Shown: positions 42,154 through 53,633, counted from the stretch's first letter. The stretch: DNA of 63,083 bases from an uncultured Flavobacteriales bacterium (GCA_938082505.1 CALLLH010000025.1:1-63083), one strand, 5' to 3'. Numbers and translations: made by a program. Notes: generated by a model from the letters alone, not told the origin.

Positions 42154-42324
42154 TTAGCAGGGTTGAGTTGTGTTCGATTCCGAATCCTTAACAAGGCAGG
42201 TAAATATAGCGTTGCACGGCAATATTTCACGAACGTCGGCGTTCACGGGCGATGTTGGGGTTTCAAGGGTGCAAAATTCAAGTTTTGCGGGGGTTGTAGA
42301 GGTACAGGCGAAGCGTGGGAAGTG

Positions 42325-42332
42325 TAACTTTG
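42325..42332 (+). promoter_or_regulatory. -7 box, leaderless arrangement, T9SS cargo gene
   Basis: TAACTTTG matches TAnnTTTG exactly and ends four bases before the ATG at 42337. Confidence 0.5.
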
Positions 42333-42336
42333 CCGC

Positions 42337-43131
42337 ATGCACGACAATTTTCAGCATACCAAAGGTGCCTTGGCGGCCTTGTTTTGTGCGGTGATGGGAA
42401 TGGCCGGAATGGCTCAAGGTCCGACCCTCATCGAGCCGGTCGAGGTCGTTGAAGGAAGTCCTTCGGATACCGTCATGGTGGCGGAATGGCTCGTGACGAA
42501 TGCCACGGAGAATCCCATGACCCTGTACGTTGAGCGCAATGTGGTTCAGGTAGTCGATGAGATGAACCTGCCCTATCTCCCGGGAAACCCCGGGGCCTAC
42601 GAGCGGTTTTGTTGGGGAGGAACCTGCTACCCTTACGGAGCGGGGGAGAGTGCCTTGCCGCTGGCTTTGTCCTTGAATCCCATGGACACGACGGGAATCA
42701 ATGCTTTCGGAGCTGAAGATTGGCTCATCTCGGATTACTATCCCAATGGCGTCAGTGGTGTTACGGCCCTTGAATATTGTTTCAAGGCCACCCAACAGGG
42801 CGTACCGGATGTGTGTCACACCGTTTTGTTCTGTGCAGGAGTGGAAGCCGGCGGGTGTGTGCTGTCCGTCGAAGAAGAGCAGCCTATTGGATTCGCGCCA
42901 CTCTCTCCAAATCCGGTGGTGGGCAGGTCTGTCATGTCGTATTTCGCCCCCGATGGTGGTCGAATGCTCATCTTGGACTTGACGGGACGGGAAGTCAAGT
43001 CGGTCGTGGTGGCGCCCGGCCGCGGCATGGTTTGGATTGACGGGATGGAGTTCGCCCCAGGGGTGTACCTCCACGCGTTCGAGTCCAAGGGGCAAATCGT
43101 GCAGAGTCGGAAGTTCAGCGTCTCCCGCTGA
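42337..43131 (+). CDS. T9SS type A sorting-domain cargo protein
   Basis: 264 residues with a signal-like N terminus (ALAALFCAVMGMAGMAQ after residue 10), a compact beta-sandwich domain (about 35-170) resembling cell-surface adhesion or immunoglobulin-like folds, with WLVTNATENPMTLYVERN and conserved cysteines in CWGGTCYP and CFKATQQGVPDVCHTVLFC, and a C-terminal sorting domain (FAPLSPNPVVGRSVMSYF and the final GVYLHAFESKGQIVQSRKFSV region). No enzyme motif. It is divergent from the thioredoxin-fold cargo gene and 76 bases upstream of maeB. Confidence 0.82.
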   Translation: MHDNFQHTKGALAALFCAVMGMAGMAQGPTLIEPVEVVEGSPSDTVMVAEWLVTNATENPMTLYVERNVVQVVDEMNLPYLPGNPGAYERFCWGGTCYPYGAGESALPLALSLNPMDTTGINAFGAEDWLISDYYPNGVSGVTALEYCFKATQQGVPDVCHTVLFCAGVEAGGCVLSVEEEQPIGFAPLSPNPVVGRSVMSYFAPDGGRMLILDLTGREVKSVVVAPGRGMVWIDGMEFAPGVYLHAFESKGQIVQSRKFSVSR

Positions 43132-43207
43132 GGATATTTCCATTGCAGCCTGTTTGGTGTCCGCAGGGGATGGGACCATCTTCGCGGCGCAAGACAGCAC
43201 CCATACG

Positions 43208-45478
43208 ATGAGCAGCATCAGAAGGAAAGAGGCGCTGGATTACCACAGCCGGGGCCGACAGGGCAAGGTGGAGGTCATTCCATCCAAACCCTACAGTTCC
43301 CAGCGTGATCTCAGCCTTGCCTATTCACCGGGTGTGGCGGAGCCTTGTCTCGAGATCAAGAAGAATCCCGATGATGTCTACAAATACACCGCCAAGGGCA
43401 ACCTCGTCGGTGTGATATCCAATGGCACTGCGGTGCTGGGCCTGGGCAACATCGGTCCGGCCGCCTCGAAGCCCGTCATGGAGGGCAAGGGGGTGTTGTT
43501 CAAAGTCTTTGCCGATCTGGACTGCTTCGATATCGAAGTGGACGCGTCCGATGTGGAGACTTTCGTCCAAACGGTCAAGGCAATCGCACCGACATTCGGA
43601 GGGATCAACCTTGAGGACATCAAGGCTCCGGAGGCCTTCGAAATCGAACGCCGCCTCAAAGAGGAACTCGATATCCCGGTGATGCATGATGACCAGCATG
43701 GTACGGCCATCATCAGCGGTGCGGCCCTGATCAATGCACTTGAGCTGGCAGGAAAGAAATTGGATGAGGTCAGCCTTGTGGTGAGTGGGGCGGGCGCTTC
43801 CGCCATGGCCTGCCTGGACCTCTACATGCAGTTGGGGGTTCGCCTTGAGAACATTGTGGTCTTTGACAGCAAGGGCCATTTGCATGCCGGTCGAGAGGCC
43901 CTCGACAGCAGAAAACAAGTGTTTGCGCATTCCAAAAAGGCCTTCGGTGACCTCGCGGAAGCCCTCAAGGGGGCGGATGTATTTCTCGGCTTGAGCAGGG
44001 GAGGCCTGGTGACCGGTGAGATGATCAAGGCGATGGCCGAAAAGCCCATCGTTTTCGCCTTGGCGAACCCAGACCCGGAAGTGCCTTACGCGGAAGCCAA
44101 GGCGGCCCGCCCAGACATCATCATGGCCACGGGCCGAAGTGACCACCCCAATCAGGTCAACAATGTGCTCGGCTTCCCCTTCATTTTTCGCGGTGCGATG
44201 GATGTCAGGTCCACGGCCATCAATGACGAGATGAAAATGGCGGCAGTGCACGCGATTGCGGCGTTGGCCAAGGAGAATGTGCCCGATGAGGTCAATGAGG
44301 CCTATGACCAACGCGGTTTGAGCTTCGGCGAGGATTTCATCATCCCGAAACCGATGGATCCGCGCCTCATTACGACCGTAGCACCGGCAGTGGCCAAAGC
44401 GGCCATGGACAGTGGGGTGGCCCGTGAACCCATCCGCGACTGGGAGGACTACAAGCGGGTGCTCGCGAGCCGGCTAGGCCAGGACAACACGCTGGTGCGC
44501 AACCTCAGTGGTCGGGCACGCAAGAATCCCAAACGCATCGTGTTTGCCGAAGCGGACCACTACAAGGTTCTCAAAGCCATCGAAACCGCTCGGGACGAGG
44601 GCATCGTGGAACCTGTCCTGCTTGGATCCAGAGAAGTCATCGCTTCGCTCATCGAGGAGCACCGGATTGAATTGCCCGAAGTCGAGATCATCGATCCCAC
44701 AGATCCGATGGAAGAGGACCGGGTGTCGGCATTTGCGGGGCATCTGCTCATGAAGCGGCAGCGGAAGGGATTGACCCGTCAGGAGGCCCTTGGGCTGATG
44801 CGGCGCAGGACCTATTTCGGTTCGATGCTGGTGGAGACCGGTGAGGCGGATGCGGTCATCAGCGGACTGACGAGAAATTACAGGGAGAGTTTGTTGCCCG
44901 CCCTGCAGACGCTCGGCCTTGCGGATGGTGTGCGCAAGGTGGCGGGGATGTACATCGTCCAGACGAAGACAGGCCCGATGTTTTTCGCGGACACCACCGT
45001 GAACCGCGACCCTTCGGCCCGCGAACTGGTCGACATCACTCTGTTGACCGCGGAAGCGGTGCGCTCGATGCGCATCGTGCCCCGCATCGCCATGCTGAGC
45101 TATTCCAATTTTGGTTCAGCCGAAGGCCGCGATGCCGAGAAGGCCAGGGAAGCAGTGTCCATCCTGCATGCGGAGCACCCCGATTTGATTGTCGACGGCG
45201 AGATGCAGGCGAATGTGGCCCTCAACAGTGAATTGTCCGCAGAATTGTTTCCCTTCAGCAACCTGAGGGGACGTAAGGTGAACACCCTGATTTTTCCGAA
45301 CCTGGCCGCAGGCAACATCGCTTACAAGCTCATGCAGGAGATGGGTGGCTTCGAAGTGGTGGGTCCGGTGCTGCTCGGTATGCGGAAGCCGTTTCACATC
45401 CTTCAAATGGGCTCAAGTGTGCGGGAAATCGTCAACATGGTCCGCATCGCTGCGGTCGATGCCCAGAACAACGCATGA
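43208..45478 (+). CDS. maeB: NADP-dependent malic enzyme with phosphotransacetylase-like domain
   Basis: 756 residues from the ATG at 43208. The malic enzyme half (1-430) shows [39 protein letters not shown], the metal-binding [16 protein letters not shown], and the NADP site [15 protein letters not shown]. The C-terminal half (about 430-756) is a phosphate acetyltransferase-like domain ([21 protein letters not shown]-type and [25 protein letters not shown] pieces), which in MaeB acts as a regulatory domain binding acetyl-CoA. It converts malate to pyruvate and NADPH. The ruvA start overlaps its stop by four bases. Confidence 0.97.
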   Translation: MSSIRRKEALDYHSRGRQGKVEVIPSKPYSSQRDLSLAYSPGVAEPCLEIKKNPDDVYKYTAKGNLVGVISNGTAVLGLGNIGPAASKPVMEGKGVLFKVFADLDCFDIEVDASDVETFVQTVKAIAPTFGGINLEDIKAPEAFEIERRLKEELDIPVMHDDQHGTAIISGAALINALELAGKKLDEVSLVVSGAGASAMACLDLYMQLGVRLENIVVFDSKGHLHAGREALDSRKQVFAHSKKAFGDLAEALKGADVFLGLSRGGLVTGEMIKAMAEKPIVFALANPDPEVPYAEAKAARPDIIMATGRSDHPNQVNNVLGFPFIFRGAMDVRSTAINDEMKMAAVHAIAALAKENVPDEVNEAYDQRGLSFGEDFIIPKPMDPRLITTVAPAVAKAAMDSGVAREPIRDWEDYKRVLASRLGQDNTLVRNLSGRARKNPKRIVFAEADHYKVLKAIETARDEGIVEPVLLGSREVIASLIEEHRIELPEVEIIDPTDPMEEDRVSAFAGHLLMKRQRKGLTRQEALGLMRRRTYFGSMLVETGEADAVISGLTRNYRESLLPALQTLGLADGVRKVAGMYIVQTKTGPMFFADTTVNRDPSARELVDITLLTAEAVRSMRIVPRIAMLSYSNFGSAEGRDAEKAREAVSILHAEHPDLIVDGEMQANVALNSELSAELFPFSNLRGRKVNTLIFPNLAAGNIAYKLMQEMGGFEVVGPVLLGMRKPFHILQMGSSVREIVNMVRIAAVDAQNNA

Positions 45479-46086
45479 TCCATCATCTCTCCGGCCGCTT
45501 CGTTGAATTGACCCCGACCTATGTCGTGGTCGAATGCGCCGGGGTCGGGTACATGGTGAACATCAGTCTGCACACGTCTTCTGCCCTTGCAGGTCAGACG
45601 GAGGGCAAGGTGCTGATTCATGCGGTATACAGGGAGGATGCCCAACTGCTGTTCGGTTTTTCCGAAGGCACGGAGCGGAGTCTGTTCGTGATGTTGACCA
45701 GCGTCAGTGGTGTCGGGGCCCAGACGGCGCGCATGATCCTGAGTGGACTTGGGCCCTCCGAATTGGTGGAGGTGATTTCCCTGGGAGATGTGGGTGCATT
45801 GAAGGCCGTCAAGGGCATCGGTGCCAAAACGGCCCAACGCATACTCGTGGACCTTCAGGACAAGATGGGCAAGGATCCCGCGTTCGGGTCCACGATGGGA
45901 GAAAAGGTTTCCGGAGGAATCAAAGAATTTGCAGGAGGGGGCAATACACGCCGTTCTGATGCGTTGGGCGCACTGTGCAACCTTGGATTCGACCGGAAAC
46001 GGGTGGATTCCGTGCTCGATGAACTCGCCAGTGAGGGTGTGGACACTGTGGAGGAATTCGTCCGGGCTGCATTGAAACGACTTTGA
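45475..46086 (+). CDS. ruvA: Holliday junction DNA-binding protein RuvA
   Basis: 203 residues in the normal three-domain layout: an OB-fold domain (HHLSGRFVELTPTYVVVECAGVGYMV), the tandem helix-hairpin-helix domain (SVSGVGAQTARMILSG, VKGIGAKTAQRILVDLQDK) and a C-terminal RuvB-binding helix bundle (ALCNLGFDRKRVDSVLDEL). It overlaps maeB at the start and sprA at the end (46083-46086), so all three are co-transcribed. RuvB is encoded separately at 22.8 kb. Confidence 0.97.
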   Translation: MIHHLSGRFVELTPTYVVVECAGVGYMVNISLHTSSALAGQTEGKVLIHAVYREDAQLLFGFSEGTERSLFVMLTSVSGVGAQTARMILSGLGPSELVEVISLGDVGALKAVKGIGAKTAQRILVDLQDKMGKDPAFGSTMGEKVSGGIKEFAGGGNTRRSDALGALCNLGFDRKRVDSVLDELASEGVDTVEEFVRAALKRL

Positions 46087-49000
46087 CCGGATATCGCATG
46101 ATCATCTGCAGCGCCAAAACGGGAAGCACTGCCACGGGGCCCTCATCATGGGGGAGGCTCGTGTTGCTTTGCGGGCTGTTGGCCGCAGGCCCCCTCTCGG
46201 CATGGTCTCAAACCGATTCTCTTGAATTGCCGCTTCCCCATGGCCCAGACCTCCCGAACCCGGTGGAGTCGCCGGGCGGAGTGAGCCTTGATTTTCCCAA
46301 TGTCATCGAATACGGGGTGGATTATGATGAGACCACCGGCCAGTACATCGTGCGGCAGCGGCTCGGGGACACGTTGGACTTCCGCAACCCCACGTTCCTG
46401 ACGCTCGATGAATTCCTCGAGTACAACATCGACGAGAACCTCAGCGAGTTCTGGACGGAGATGCAACAGGAGGTGGACGACGAGGAGCGCGGTTTCGCTC
46501 CGAAGTTGACCGTGGACTCCGAGATCTTCGAGACCATCTTCGGCTCCAACGAGATCGAGATCCGTCCGCAGGGTTCGGCCGAATTGAATTTCGGCGTCCG
46601 CTACAGCCGGACCGAGAACCCCCGTCTGGCGGAGCGTGACCGCGCCATCACCACGTTTGACTTCGATCAGCGGATCCAACTCTCCATCGATGGCAGCATC
46701 GGGGACAAGATCAACCTGGGGACGAACTACAACACCGAGGCCACGTTCGATTTCGAGAACCAGATGAACATCGGGTTCCAGGGTGAGGAGGACGATATCC
46801 TGAAGAACGTCGAGGCGGGCAACATCAGCATGCCCTTGCAGAGCACCCTCATCCAGGGCAGCCAGTCGCTGTTCGGCACGAAGCTCGAGACGCAGTGGGG
46901 CAAGGTGTACAACACCACCGTATTCAGTCAGCAGAAAGGTGAGCGCAAGGAAATCGAGGTCCAAGGCGGTGCACAGACCCAAGAGTTCGACATCCGAGCG
47001 GACGACTACGAAGCGAACCGTCACTATTTCCTCTCCCAGTACTTCCGCAACCAATACGACAATGCGTTGCAGAGTCTTCCGGTGGTGAACTCGGGGGCCC
47101 GCATCACGCGGATCGAGGTCTACGTCGTCAATACCCAGGCGAACACACAAGACGTCCGCAACATTCTCGCCTTTACGGACATCGGTGAGCATCCGGACTA
47201 TATGTCGACCGATTTGCCGATTGCCGACTTGACCGACAGTCCGGATCTCGGCATCAACCTGAACCGGGCGCCCAACAACGCCAACAACGAGATTTTCCTG
47301 GATATGACCGGGGACCCGAACGTCATGGGGTTCAGTGGAGCCGGTGCGGCCATTGCGTCCTTCACGGATGTCAACGGATCGCCCATCTACGATCAGGGCA
47401 TCCACTACGAGCGGGTGGGCAATGCCCGGCGTCTGGCCCCGACGGAGTTCACGTACAACGACCGACTTGGCTTCATCAGCCTCAGGCAGTCCCTCAACAA
47501 TGCGGAGGTTCTCGCCGTCGCCTATGAGTACACCTTGGAAGGGGAGACCTACCAGGTCGGCACCCTCAGCCAGGATGGTTACGCTGCACCGGGGGCGCTG
47601 GCGCTGAAAATGTTGAAGAGCTCCGTGACGCGGGTCAGCCTTGAGAATGGAGACGTGGCTCCCCTGTGGGACCTCATGATGAAAAATGTCTATTCGCTGG
47701 GTGCCTTCGGCTTGAGCTCCGAGGATTTCCGGATCGGCATCTGGTACAACGACCCGGCGACAGGAGTGGACCTCAACTACATCCCGCGCGATCCCCTTGA
47801 CGGTGAGCTTCTCATCCAGGTGCTCGGTATGGACCGCATCGACATCAACGGTCAGCTTCAACCGGATGGCGTCTACGATTTCGTGGACAATGCGGCGACC
47901 CAAGGGGGAACCATGAACAGCCAGAACGGTCGGGTCTTCCTGCCGTCGGTTGAGCCCTTCGGTCAATCCCTGAGCGACCAGATCGAGTCCAGGGTGACCG
48001 ATCCCGACCAGGCCCAGGCCCTCATCCAAACCATCGTGTTCCAGCCGCTGTACGACAGCACCAAGACGGCTGCCCAGCAGATTCCTTCGTTGAACCGTTT
48101 CCGCATCAAGGGACAATACCAGAGCCAGGTCAGCTCGGAGATCATGCTGAATGCCCTCAACATTCCGGAAGGTTCGGTGACGGTCACTTCCGGAGGCGTT
48201 CGGCTCATCGAGAACCAGGACTATACGGTCGATTACAACCTCGGCCGTGTACGGATCATCAACGACGGCCTCCTCGAGAGCGGTCAGCCGATCCGGGTAT
48301 CGCTCGAGAGCAACAGCCTGTTCAATATCCAGACGAAGACGATGCTGGGTACGCGTTTCGATTACGCACCGAGTGAGGAGCTGGCCTTGGGGGCCACCTT
48401 CCTCAACCTCAGGGAGCGGCCGTTGACGCAGAAGGTCAACATCGGCGATGAGCCGGTGAACAACACCATCATGGGGGCGGACTTCACTTATTCGCGCTCG
48501 AGCCAGTTCCTGACCGACCTGATTGACAAGCTTCCGCTGATCAAGGCTTCAGCCCCTTCCAACATCAACCTCAGTGCGGAGGCGGCTTATCTCATTCCAG
48601 GGCACAGCCGTGCGGTAGGCAAGGAAGGCAATGCCTACATCGATGACTTCGAGGGATCCCAGAGTGCCATCGACATCCGTTCCTGGACGCAGTGGAGCCT
48701 CGCCAGTACGCCGAAGCTCCAGCCGAACCTGTTTCCGGAAAGTGATGTGGAAGACAGCCTGCTCTTCAACTTCAACCGTGCGCGACTGAATTGGTACACG
48801 ATCGACCCGAGTTTCTTCGGGGGCGGTCTTCAGGACGGTGAGGTGGACCTCGATGTCCGTTCGAACCACCTGATGCGTCTCGTGGAGAACAAGGAAGTCT
48901 TTCCCAACCGGCAATTGCCCCTCGGCACGCCGGAGAACCTGCCCACCTTCGATTTGAATTTCGACCCCACGGTGCGGGGCCCTTACAACTATCTCCCTGC

Positions 49001-52000
49001 CGAAGGCATCGGGCCCGTTCCGGGTCTCAATTCGGATGGTTCGCTCCAGGCCCCCGAGGAGCGTTGGGGAGGCATCCAGCGGGCCCTGTTGACGACGGAC
49101 TTCGAGCTCTCCAATGTGGAGTACATCCAATTCTGGGTGATGGATCCCTTCAATGATGACAGCCCCAACGATACCGGGGGTGAGCTGTACATGAACCTCG
49201 GTTCGGTGAGTGAGGACCTGCTCAACGACGGCCAGCTCGCCTTCGAGAATGGCCTGCCCTCGCCCAACCAGCCGGCCCCCGTGGTGGAATCGACCTGGGG
49301 TATCGTGGCGGACCCTTCCACGTTCAACGTGGTGAATGCCTTCGACAATTCGACAGGGGATTATTCGACCCAGGACGTGGGTCTGGATGGTTTGAATTCG
49401 CAAGAAGAGCAGGAGTTCTTCGCGGATTGGCTCAACGGATTGCAGGGTTCGCTCGACCCGGATGCCTACGCGGAGGTTGTCGAGGACCCCTCGGCAGACG
49501 ATTTCCGGTATTTCCGGGATCCAGAAGCGCAGGCCAACGGTGAGGATGTCCTCGAGCGCTACCGATTCTTCAACGGATACGAGGGCAACAGCAGTACGGC
49601 GCAGCCCGCGGGTTACCCGATCGCATCCACGACGTTGCCCAATACCGAGGACCTGAATGAGGACCTCACCCTCAGTTCCATCGAGAGCTACTTCCAATAC
49701 CGCATTCCCTTGCGTCCGGGTGAGCTCAACGAGGCCAACATCGGCAGGAATTACCTCTCGGATGTGCTGGTGGCGGACAAGTCGATGCCCAACGGGGAAA
49801 CCCGGCAGGTGAAGTGGTTCCAGTTCAAGGTGCCCATCCGGGATTTCCAATCCCGCATCGGGGGCATCAGCGACTTCAGGAGCATTCGTTTCATGCGGAT
49901 TTTCATGAAGGGTTGGCGTCAACCGGTGACCCTGCGTTTTGCCCGTTTGGAGCTGATCCGGGGAGAGTGGCGGAAGTACCTGGAGTCGCTTGCCGGGCCG
50001 CAGGAGATTGAACCGGATGATCCGACCGATACGCAGTTCGCCATTTCCGCGGTGAACATCGAGGAGAACGGTTACCGCCAGCCGATCAATTACGTCACCC
50101 CGCCCGGGATCATCCGGGAGATCAATGTGGCCACGGCCAACCAGGCGCAGCTGAACGAACAATCGCTGCAGCTCGAGGTCTGTGGCCTTGAGGATGGCGA
50201 TGCCCGTGCCGCTTATCGGAACATCAATTTCGACATGCGGATGTACAAGCGGTTGCGGATGTTCGTGCACGCTGAGGCTTTCCGTGCGGATGAGCCGCTG
50301 GAGACCAATGACCTGACCTGCTTCGTCCGCCTGGGTTCGGACTTCGTGGACAACTACTACGAGTACGAGATTCCCCTCCAGGTGACGCCCTGGGGTACTT
50401 CCGAGGAGACGGAGATCTGGCCCCAGGCCAATGAGATCGACTTGCGTTTCCAGGACCTCCAGACCCTGAAGGTCTCACGGCCGGTGGGCTACCCCTTGTT
50501 CCAGGAGTACGACCGCGTCGAGGATGGAGCCCGCTTCGTCGTCAAGGGAAACCCCAACCTTGCCAATGTCGTCACTGTGATGATCGGCATCCGGAATTCG
50601 GACAAGGACACGAACCCCTTTGCCGCGGACGATGACGGGCTTGAGAAGTGCGCCATCGTCTGGGCCAACGAGCTGAGGCTCTCCGAATTCAACGAGGAGG
50701 GCGGATGGGCAGCCACGGCCCAATTGCAGGCCACCTTGAGCGACCTCGGCAACCTGAATGTGGCGGCCAACATGTCCACTCCGGGCTGGGGTGGCCTCGA
50801 GCAACGGGTCCAGGAGCGACAGCGCGAGACCATCCAGGGTGTTGACGCCAACACCACGTTGCAGCTCGGCAAATTCCTGCCGGACTTCATGGGGGTTCAA
50901 CTGCCCATGTATCTGGGCTACAGCGAGACGGTGTCCACGCCGCAGTTCGATCCGCTCTCTCCTGACGTCGAGATCGAGGACGCAGGACTGTCCACCGCGC
51001 GCAAGAAAAAATCGCAGCAGATCAACAGGATCCGCAGCATCAACTTCTCGAACATCAAGATTGACCCCAAGATCAAGGGCCGGGACAAGGACAAGAAGAA
51101 CCGGAAGTCCGAGAAGGAAATCGCGGAAGAGACCGCCGAGCGATTGAAAACGGCGGATGATGTGACGAAGGAACGGGAGTTGATGGCCCAACGCGGTGCA
51201 GCGGGCATGGCATCGAAAGGCGGCGGCGGGAACAAGAGCAGTGGCTTCTTCGGCTTCCTGGACCCGGGCAACCTCAGCGCGAACTTTGCCTATACTGAGA
51301 ACTACCAGCGCGACATCAACACCGAGTTCAATATCCGCAGGAACTACCGCGGGGGTGTGCGTTATGACTTCACGAACCGTCCCAAGGAGGTCAAGCCTTT
51401 TGCGTGGATGGGCCGAAGCAAGATCATCCGCTGGCTCACCGATTTCAATTTCTACACCGGTTTGAAGCAGGTGTCCGTGAATATGGGCATGGACAAGACG
51501 TACGAGGCGAGCCGGGTCCGGAACAATACTGCGGAGCTGCTCGGCATTGAGACCGGCGTGCTGGTCAACACGCAGGTTCTGAAGCAATGGAACTGGAACC
51601 GCGACTATGTCGTCAAGTGGGACCTGACCAAGAGCCTGCGGTTGGATTACAACGGTCGGGCCACGGCCCTCATCGGTGAACCGGTAGGCGTGATTGACCG
51701 CAATGATGCGGAAGGGTATGCGCGCTATCGCGATACGGTCCTGCAGAACATCGAGAATTTCGGAGAGGTCACCACCTATGACCACAGTGTATCGGCCAGC
51801 TACAAGTTGCCGTTGGACAAATTTCCCCTGTTGGATTTCACGTCGGCGGATGTGCGTTACCAGAGCACCTATCGCTGGGATCGGGCCCCCTTCGCCCAGG
51901 ATTCACTGGGACACACCATACAGAACAGCCGGAACATCACCCTCAATGGGCAGGCGAGCCTGAAGACGCTGTATGACAAAGTGCCGTTGCTCAAGAACAT

Positions 52001-53594
52001 CAACTCGGGCAAGCGCAAGCGGGATTGGGAGAAGGAGCAGGCCAAGAAAAAGAAAGAGATCACCAATGAGGACCGCGACGGATTCGGGAATTTCGACGAC
52101 AAGGACAAGCCGGCCTTGTACATCGATCCGATTTCATTCGTGCTCAAGGCCATGATGTCGGTGAAGAGCGTCAACATGAGCTATTCCCGGAACGAAGGGC
52201 TGCTGCTTCCGGGCCTTGCCGTGTCGCGCAAAGCCCGCTATGCTGGATTCGATGAGGCTTTGGAGGCGCCGGGCCTGCCCTTCCTCCTCGGTCATCAGAA
52301 TACGGACCTTGAGGGCAACCGGACTGGAGATTTCGCCGTGGATGCGGCCAACCGGGGATGGTTGACGGCCAGTCCCTACCAGAACCAGACTTACCAGGAG
52401 AACTATACGTCGACCTTGAACCTCAGGGCCCAGCTCGAGCCCATTGATGACCTGAAGATCGACCTGGATGCCAGCCGGACGGAAAGCCGGAACCAGCAGA
52501 GTTTCTTCCGGTTTGACGATGCCATCGGGGATTGGCAGTTCGAATCCCCGCAGGATGGGGGCAACTTCACTTCCACCATCCTGACCTGGCCCACCGCGTT
52601 CGTGCAGGACGATGAGACTTTTGACAGTGAGACTTGGCGTCAGTTCAAGCTGGCCCGCCTCGACATGAGCGAGCGGCTCAATGCGGAGAACTACAACCTC
52701 CCCGACAGCGAGCCCACCGGTTACTATTCCGGATGGGGCCCGACCAATCCGTCGGTCACGATTCCGGCGTTCATCGCCGCGTATACCGGCCGTGAGACCG
52801 ACCAGGTGGCCCTGGACCCCTTCAAGACCAACCTCGCGCCCAATTGGAGGGTGAGCTATGATGGCCTTTCCAAGGGCAATCTGTTGAAGAACCGGGTCAA
52901 GCGCTTCACATTGAACCACAGCTACAGGTCGACGATGACGACATCCTATGTCACGAACCTCAGCTATCAGGAGGATGGTTTCGGCCGCCCAACTGCGTTT
53001 GACCAGAGTTCGTTCGGCAACTGGGTCAACCAACGTCAATACAACCAGGTGACGATTTCGGAGCAGATGTCTCCGCTCATCGGGGTGGATGTGACCTTGA
53101 AGGCCAGGGGCAAGAATGAACCCCAGATCAAGGTGGAGATGCGCCGCGACCGAACGGTGAATTTCGGTTTGACGAACAACCAGATCACGGAGACCAAGAG
53201 CAGTGCGCTTGTCATCGGCACCGGGTACCGGATCGCCAATGTTCCGAATCCATTTCTCAGGACCCGCGGCAAATTGCCGATCCAGATGCTCAAGGAGACG
53301 GATGTTGTGCTGAGGCTTGACATTACGGTGCGGGACAATGCGACCATCATCCGCAAGCTGGACCCCCTCGCTTTCAGTCAGAATGATCCGGTTGGCGGAG
53401 ACAGCAGGGAGAATCAAGTGACGGCAGGCCAGAAGGTGGCGAGCATCAAGTTCAGTGCGGACCTCGAGGTGTCGCGCAAGTTGATCCTGCAGGCGTTCTT
53501 CGACGAACAGTTGACGCGCCCCAAGGTGTCCACCAGCTTCGCCACCACGAACGTCAAAAGTGGCATCGCGCTCCGATTCAACCTCACGCAATAA
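46083..53594 (+). CDS. sprA: T9SS translocon / gliding motility protein SprA
   Basis: 2503 residues: the very large outer-membrane barrel that forms the type IX translocon. A signal peptide ends near ...LAAGPLSAWSQ; the starts at 46083 and 46098 are both possible. Family motifs include YDETTGQYIVRQRLGDTLDFRNP, FTLDEF-type TLDEFLEYN, GSAELNFGVRYSRTENP, IGDKINLGTNYNTEATFDFENQ, AYVDDFE-type AYIDDFEGSQSAIDIRSW, and a terminal aromatic strand ending in LRFNLTQ, listed here as separate landmarks. A Lys/Arg-rich, helical insert lies at about residues 1638-1720 (KKKSQQINRI to RGAAGMASK), with a glycine run after it. The ruvA-sprA-gcvH order is typical of flavobacteria. Confidence 0.96.
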   Translation: MTGYRMIICSAKTGSTATGPSSWGRLVLLCGLLAAGPLSAWSQTDSLELPLPHGPDLPNPVESPGGVSLDFPNVIEYGVDYDETTGQYIVRQRLGDTLDFRNPTFLTLDEFLEYNIDENLSEFWTEMQQEVDDEERGFAPKLTVDSEIFETIFGSNEIEIRPQGSAELNFGVRYSRTENPRLAERDRAITTFDFDQRIQLSIDGSIGDKINLGTNYNTEATFDFENQMNIGFQGEEDDILKNVEAGNISMPLQSTLIQGSQSLFGTKLETQWGKVYNTTVFSQQKGERKEIEVQGGAQTQEFDIRADDYEANRHYFLSQYFRNQYDNALQSLPVVNSGARITRIEVYVVNTQANTQDVRNILAFTDIGEHPDYMSTDLPIADLTDSPDLGINLNRAPNNANNEIFLDMTGDPNVMGFSGAGAAIASFTDVNGSPIYDQGIHYERVGNARRLAPTEFTYNDRLGFISLRQSLNNAEVLAVAYEYTLEGETYQVGTLSQDGYAAPGALALKMLKSSVTRVSLENGDVAPLWDLMMKNVYSLGAFGLSSEDFRIGIWYNDPATGVDLNYIPRDPLDGELLIQVLGMDRIDINGQLQPDGVYDFVDNAATQGGTMNSQNGRVFLPSVEPFGQSLSDQIESRVTDPDQAQALIQTIVFQPLYDSTKTAAQQIPSLNRFRIKGQYQSQVSSEIMLNALNIPEGSVTVTSGGVRLIENQDYTVDYNLGRVRIINDGLLESGQPIRVSLESNSLFNIQTKTMLGTRFDYAPSEELALGATFLNLRERPLTQKVNIGDEPVNNTIMGADFTYSRSSQFLTDLIDKLPLIKASAPSNINLSAEAAYLIPGHSRAVGKEGNAYIDDFEGSQSAIDIRSWTQWSLASTPKLQPNLFPESDVEDSLLFNFNRARLNWYTIDPSFFGGGLQDGEVDLDVRSNHLMRLVENKEVFPNRQLPLGTPENLPTFDLNFDPTVRGPYNYLPAEGIGPVPGLNSDGSLQAPEERWGGIQRALLTTDFELSNVEYIQFWVMDPFNDDSPNDTGGELYMNLGSVSEDLLNDGQLAFENGLPSPNQPAPVVESTWGIVADPSTFNVVNAFDNSTGDYSTQDVGLDGLNSQEEQEFFADWLNGLQGSLDPDAYAEVVEDPSADDFRYFRDPEAQANGEDVLERYRFFNGYEGNSSTAQPAGYPIASTTLPNTEDLNEDLTLSSIESYFQYRIPLRPGELNEANIGRNYLSDVLVADKSMPNGETRQVKWFQFKVPIRDFQSRIGGISDFRSIRFMRIFMKGWRQPVTLRFARLELIRGEWRKYLESLAGPQEIEPDDPTDTQFAISAVNIEENGYRQPINYVTPPGIIREINVATANQAQLNEQSLQLEVCGLEDGDARAAYRNINFDMRMYKRLRMFVHAEAFRADEPLETNDLTCFVRLGSDFVDNYYEYEIPLQVTPWGTSEETEIWPQANEIDLRFQDLQTLKVSRPVGYPLFQEYDRVEDGARFVVKGNPNLANVVTVMIGIRNSDKDTNPFAADDDGLEKCAIVWANELRLSEFNEEGGWAATAQLQATLSDLGNLNVAANMSTPGWGGLEQRVQERQRETIQGVDANTTLQLGKFLPDFMGVQLPMYLGYSETVSTPQFDPLSPDVEIEDAGLSTARKKKSQQINRIRSINFSNIKIDPKIKGRDKDKKNRKSEKEIAEETAERLKTADDVTKERELMAQRGAAGMASKGGGGNKSSGFFGFLDPGNLSANFAYTENYQRDINTEFNIRRNYRGGVRYDFTNRPKEVKPFAWMGRSKIIRWLTDFNFYTGLKQVSVNMGMDKTYEASRVRNNTAELLGIETGVLVNTQVLKQWNWNRDYVVKWDLTKSLRLDYNGRATALIGEPVGVIDRNDAEGYARYRDTVLQNIENFGEVTTYDHSVSASYKLPLDKFPLLDFTSADVRYQSTYRWDRAPFAQDSLGHTIQNSRNITLNGQASLKTLYDKVPLLKNINSGKRKRDWEKEQAKKKKEITNEDRDGFGNFDDKDKPALYIDPISFVLKAMMSVKSVNMSYSRNEGLLLPGLAVSRKARYAGFDEALEAPGLPFLLGHQNTDLEGNRTGDFAVDAANRGWLTASPYQNQTYQENYTSTLNLRAQLEPIDDLKIDLDASRTESRNQQSFFRFDDAIGDWQFESPQDGGNFTSTILTWPTAFVQDDETFDSETWRQFKLARLDMSERLNAENYNLPDSEPTGYYSGWGPTNPSVTIPAFIAAYTGRETDQVALDPFKTNLAPNWRVSYDGLSKGNLLKNRVKRFTLNHSYRSTMTTSYVTNLSYQEDGFGRPTAFDQSSFGNWVNQRQYNQVTISEQMSPLIGVDVTLKARGKNEPQIKVEMRRDRTVNFGLTNNQITETKSSALVIGTGYRIANVPNPFLRTRGKLPIQMLKETDVVLRLDITVRDNATIIRKLDPLAFSQNDPVGGDSRENQVTAGQKVASIKFSADLEVSRKLILQAFFDEQLTRPKVSTSFATTNVKSGIALRFNLTQ

Positions 53595-53633
53595 AGCGGG
53601 CATCGATTGCGCGGCTGCGCTACATTGCACCCC

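Noticed and set aside
42154..43218. 354-codon minus-strand frame opposite the T9SS cargo gene and the start of maeB
   Set aside because: The plus-strand protein has a signal peptide and sorting domain; the antisense frame has neither motif nor promoter.
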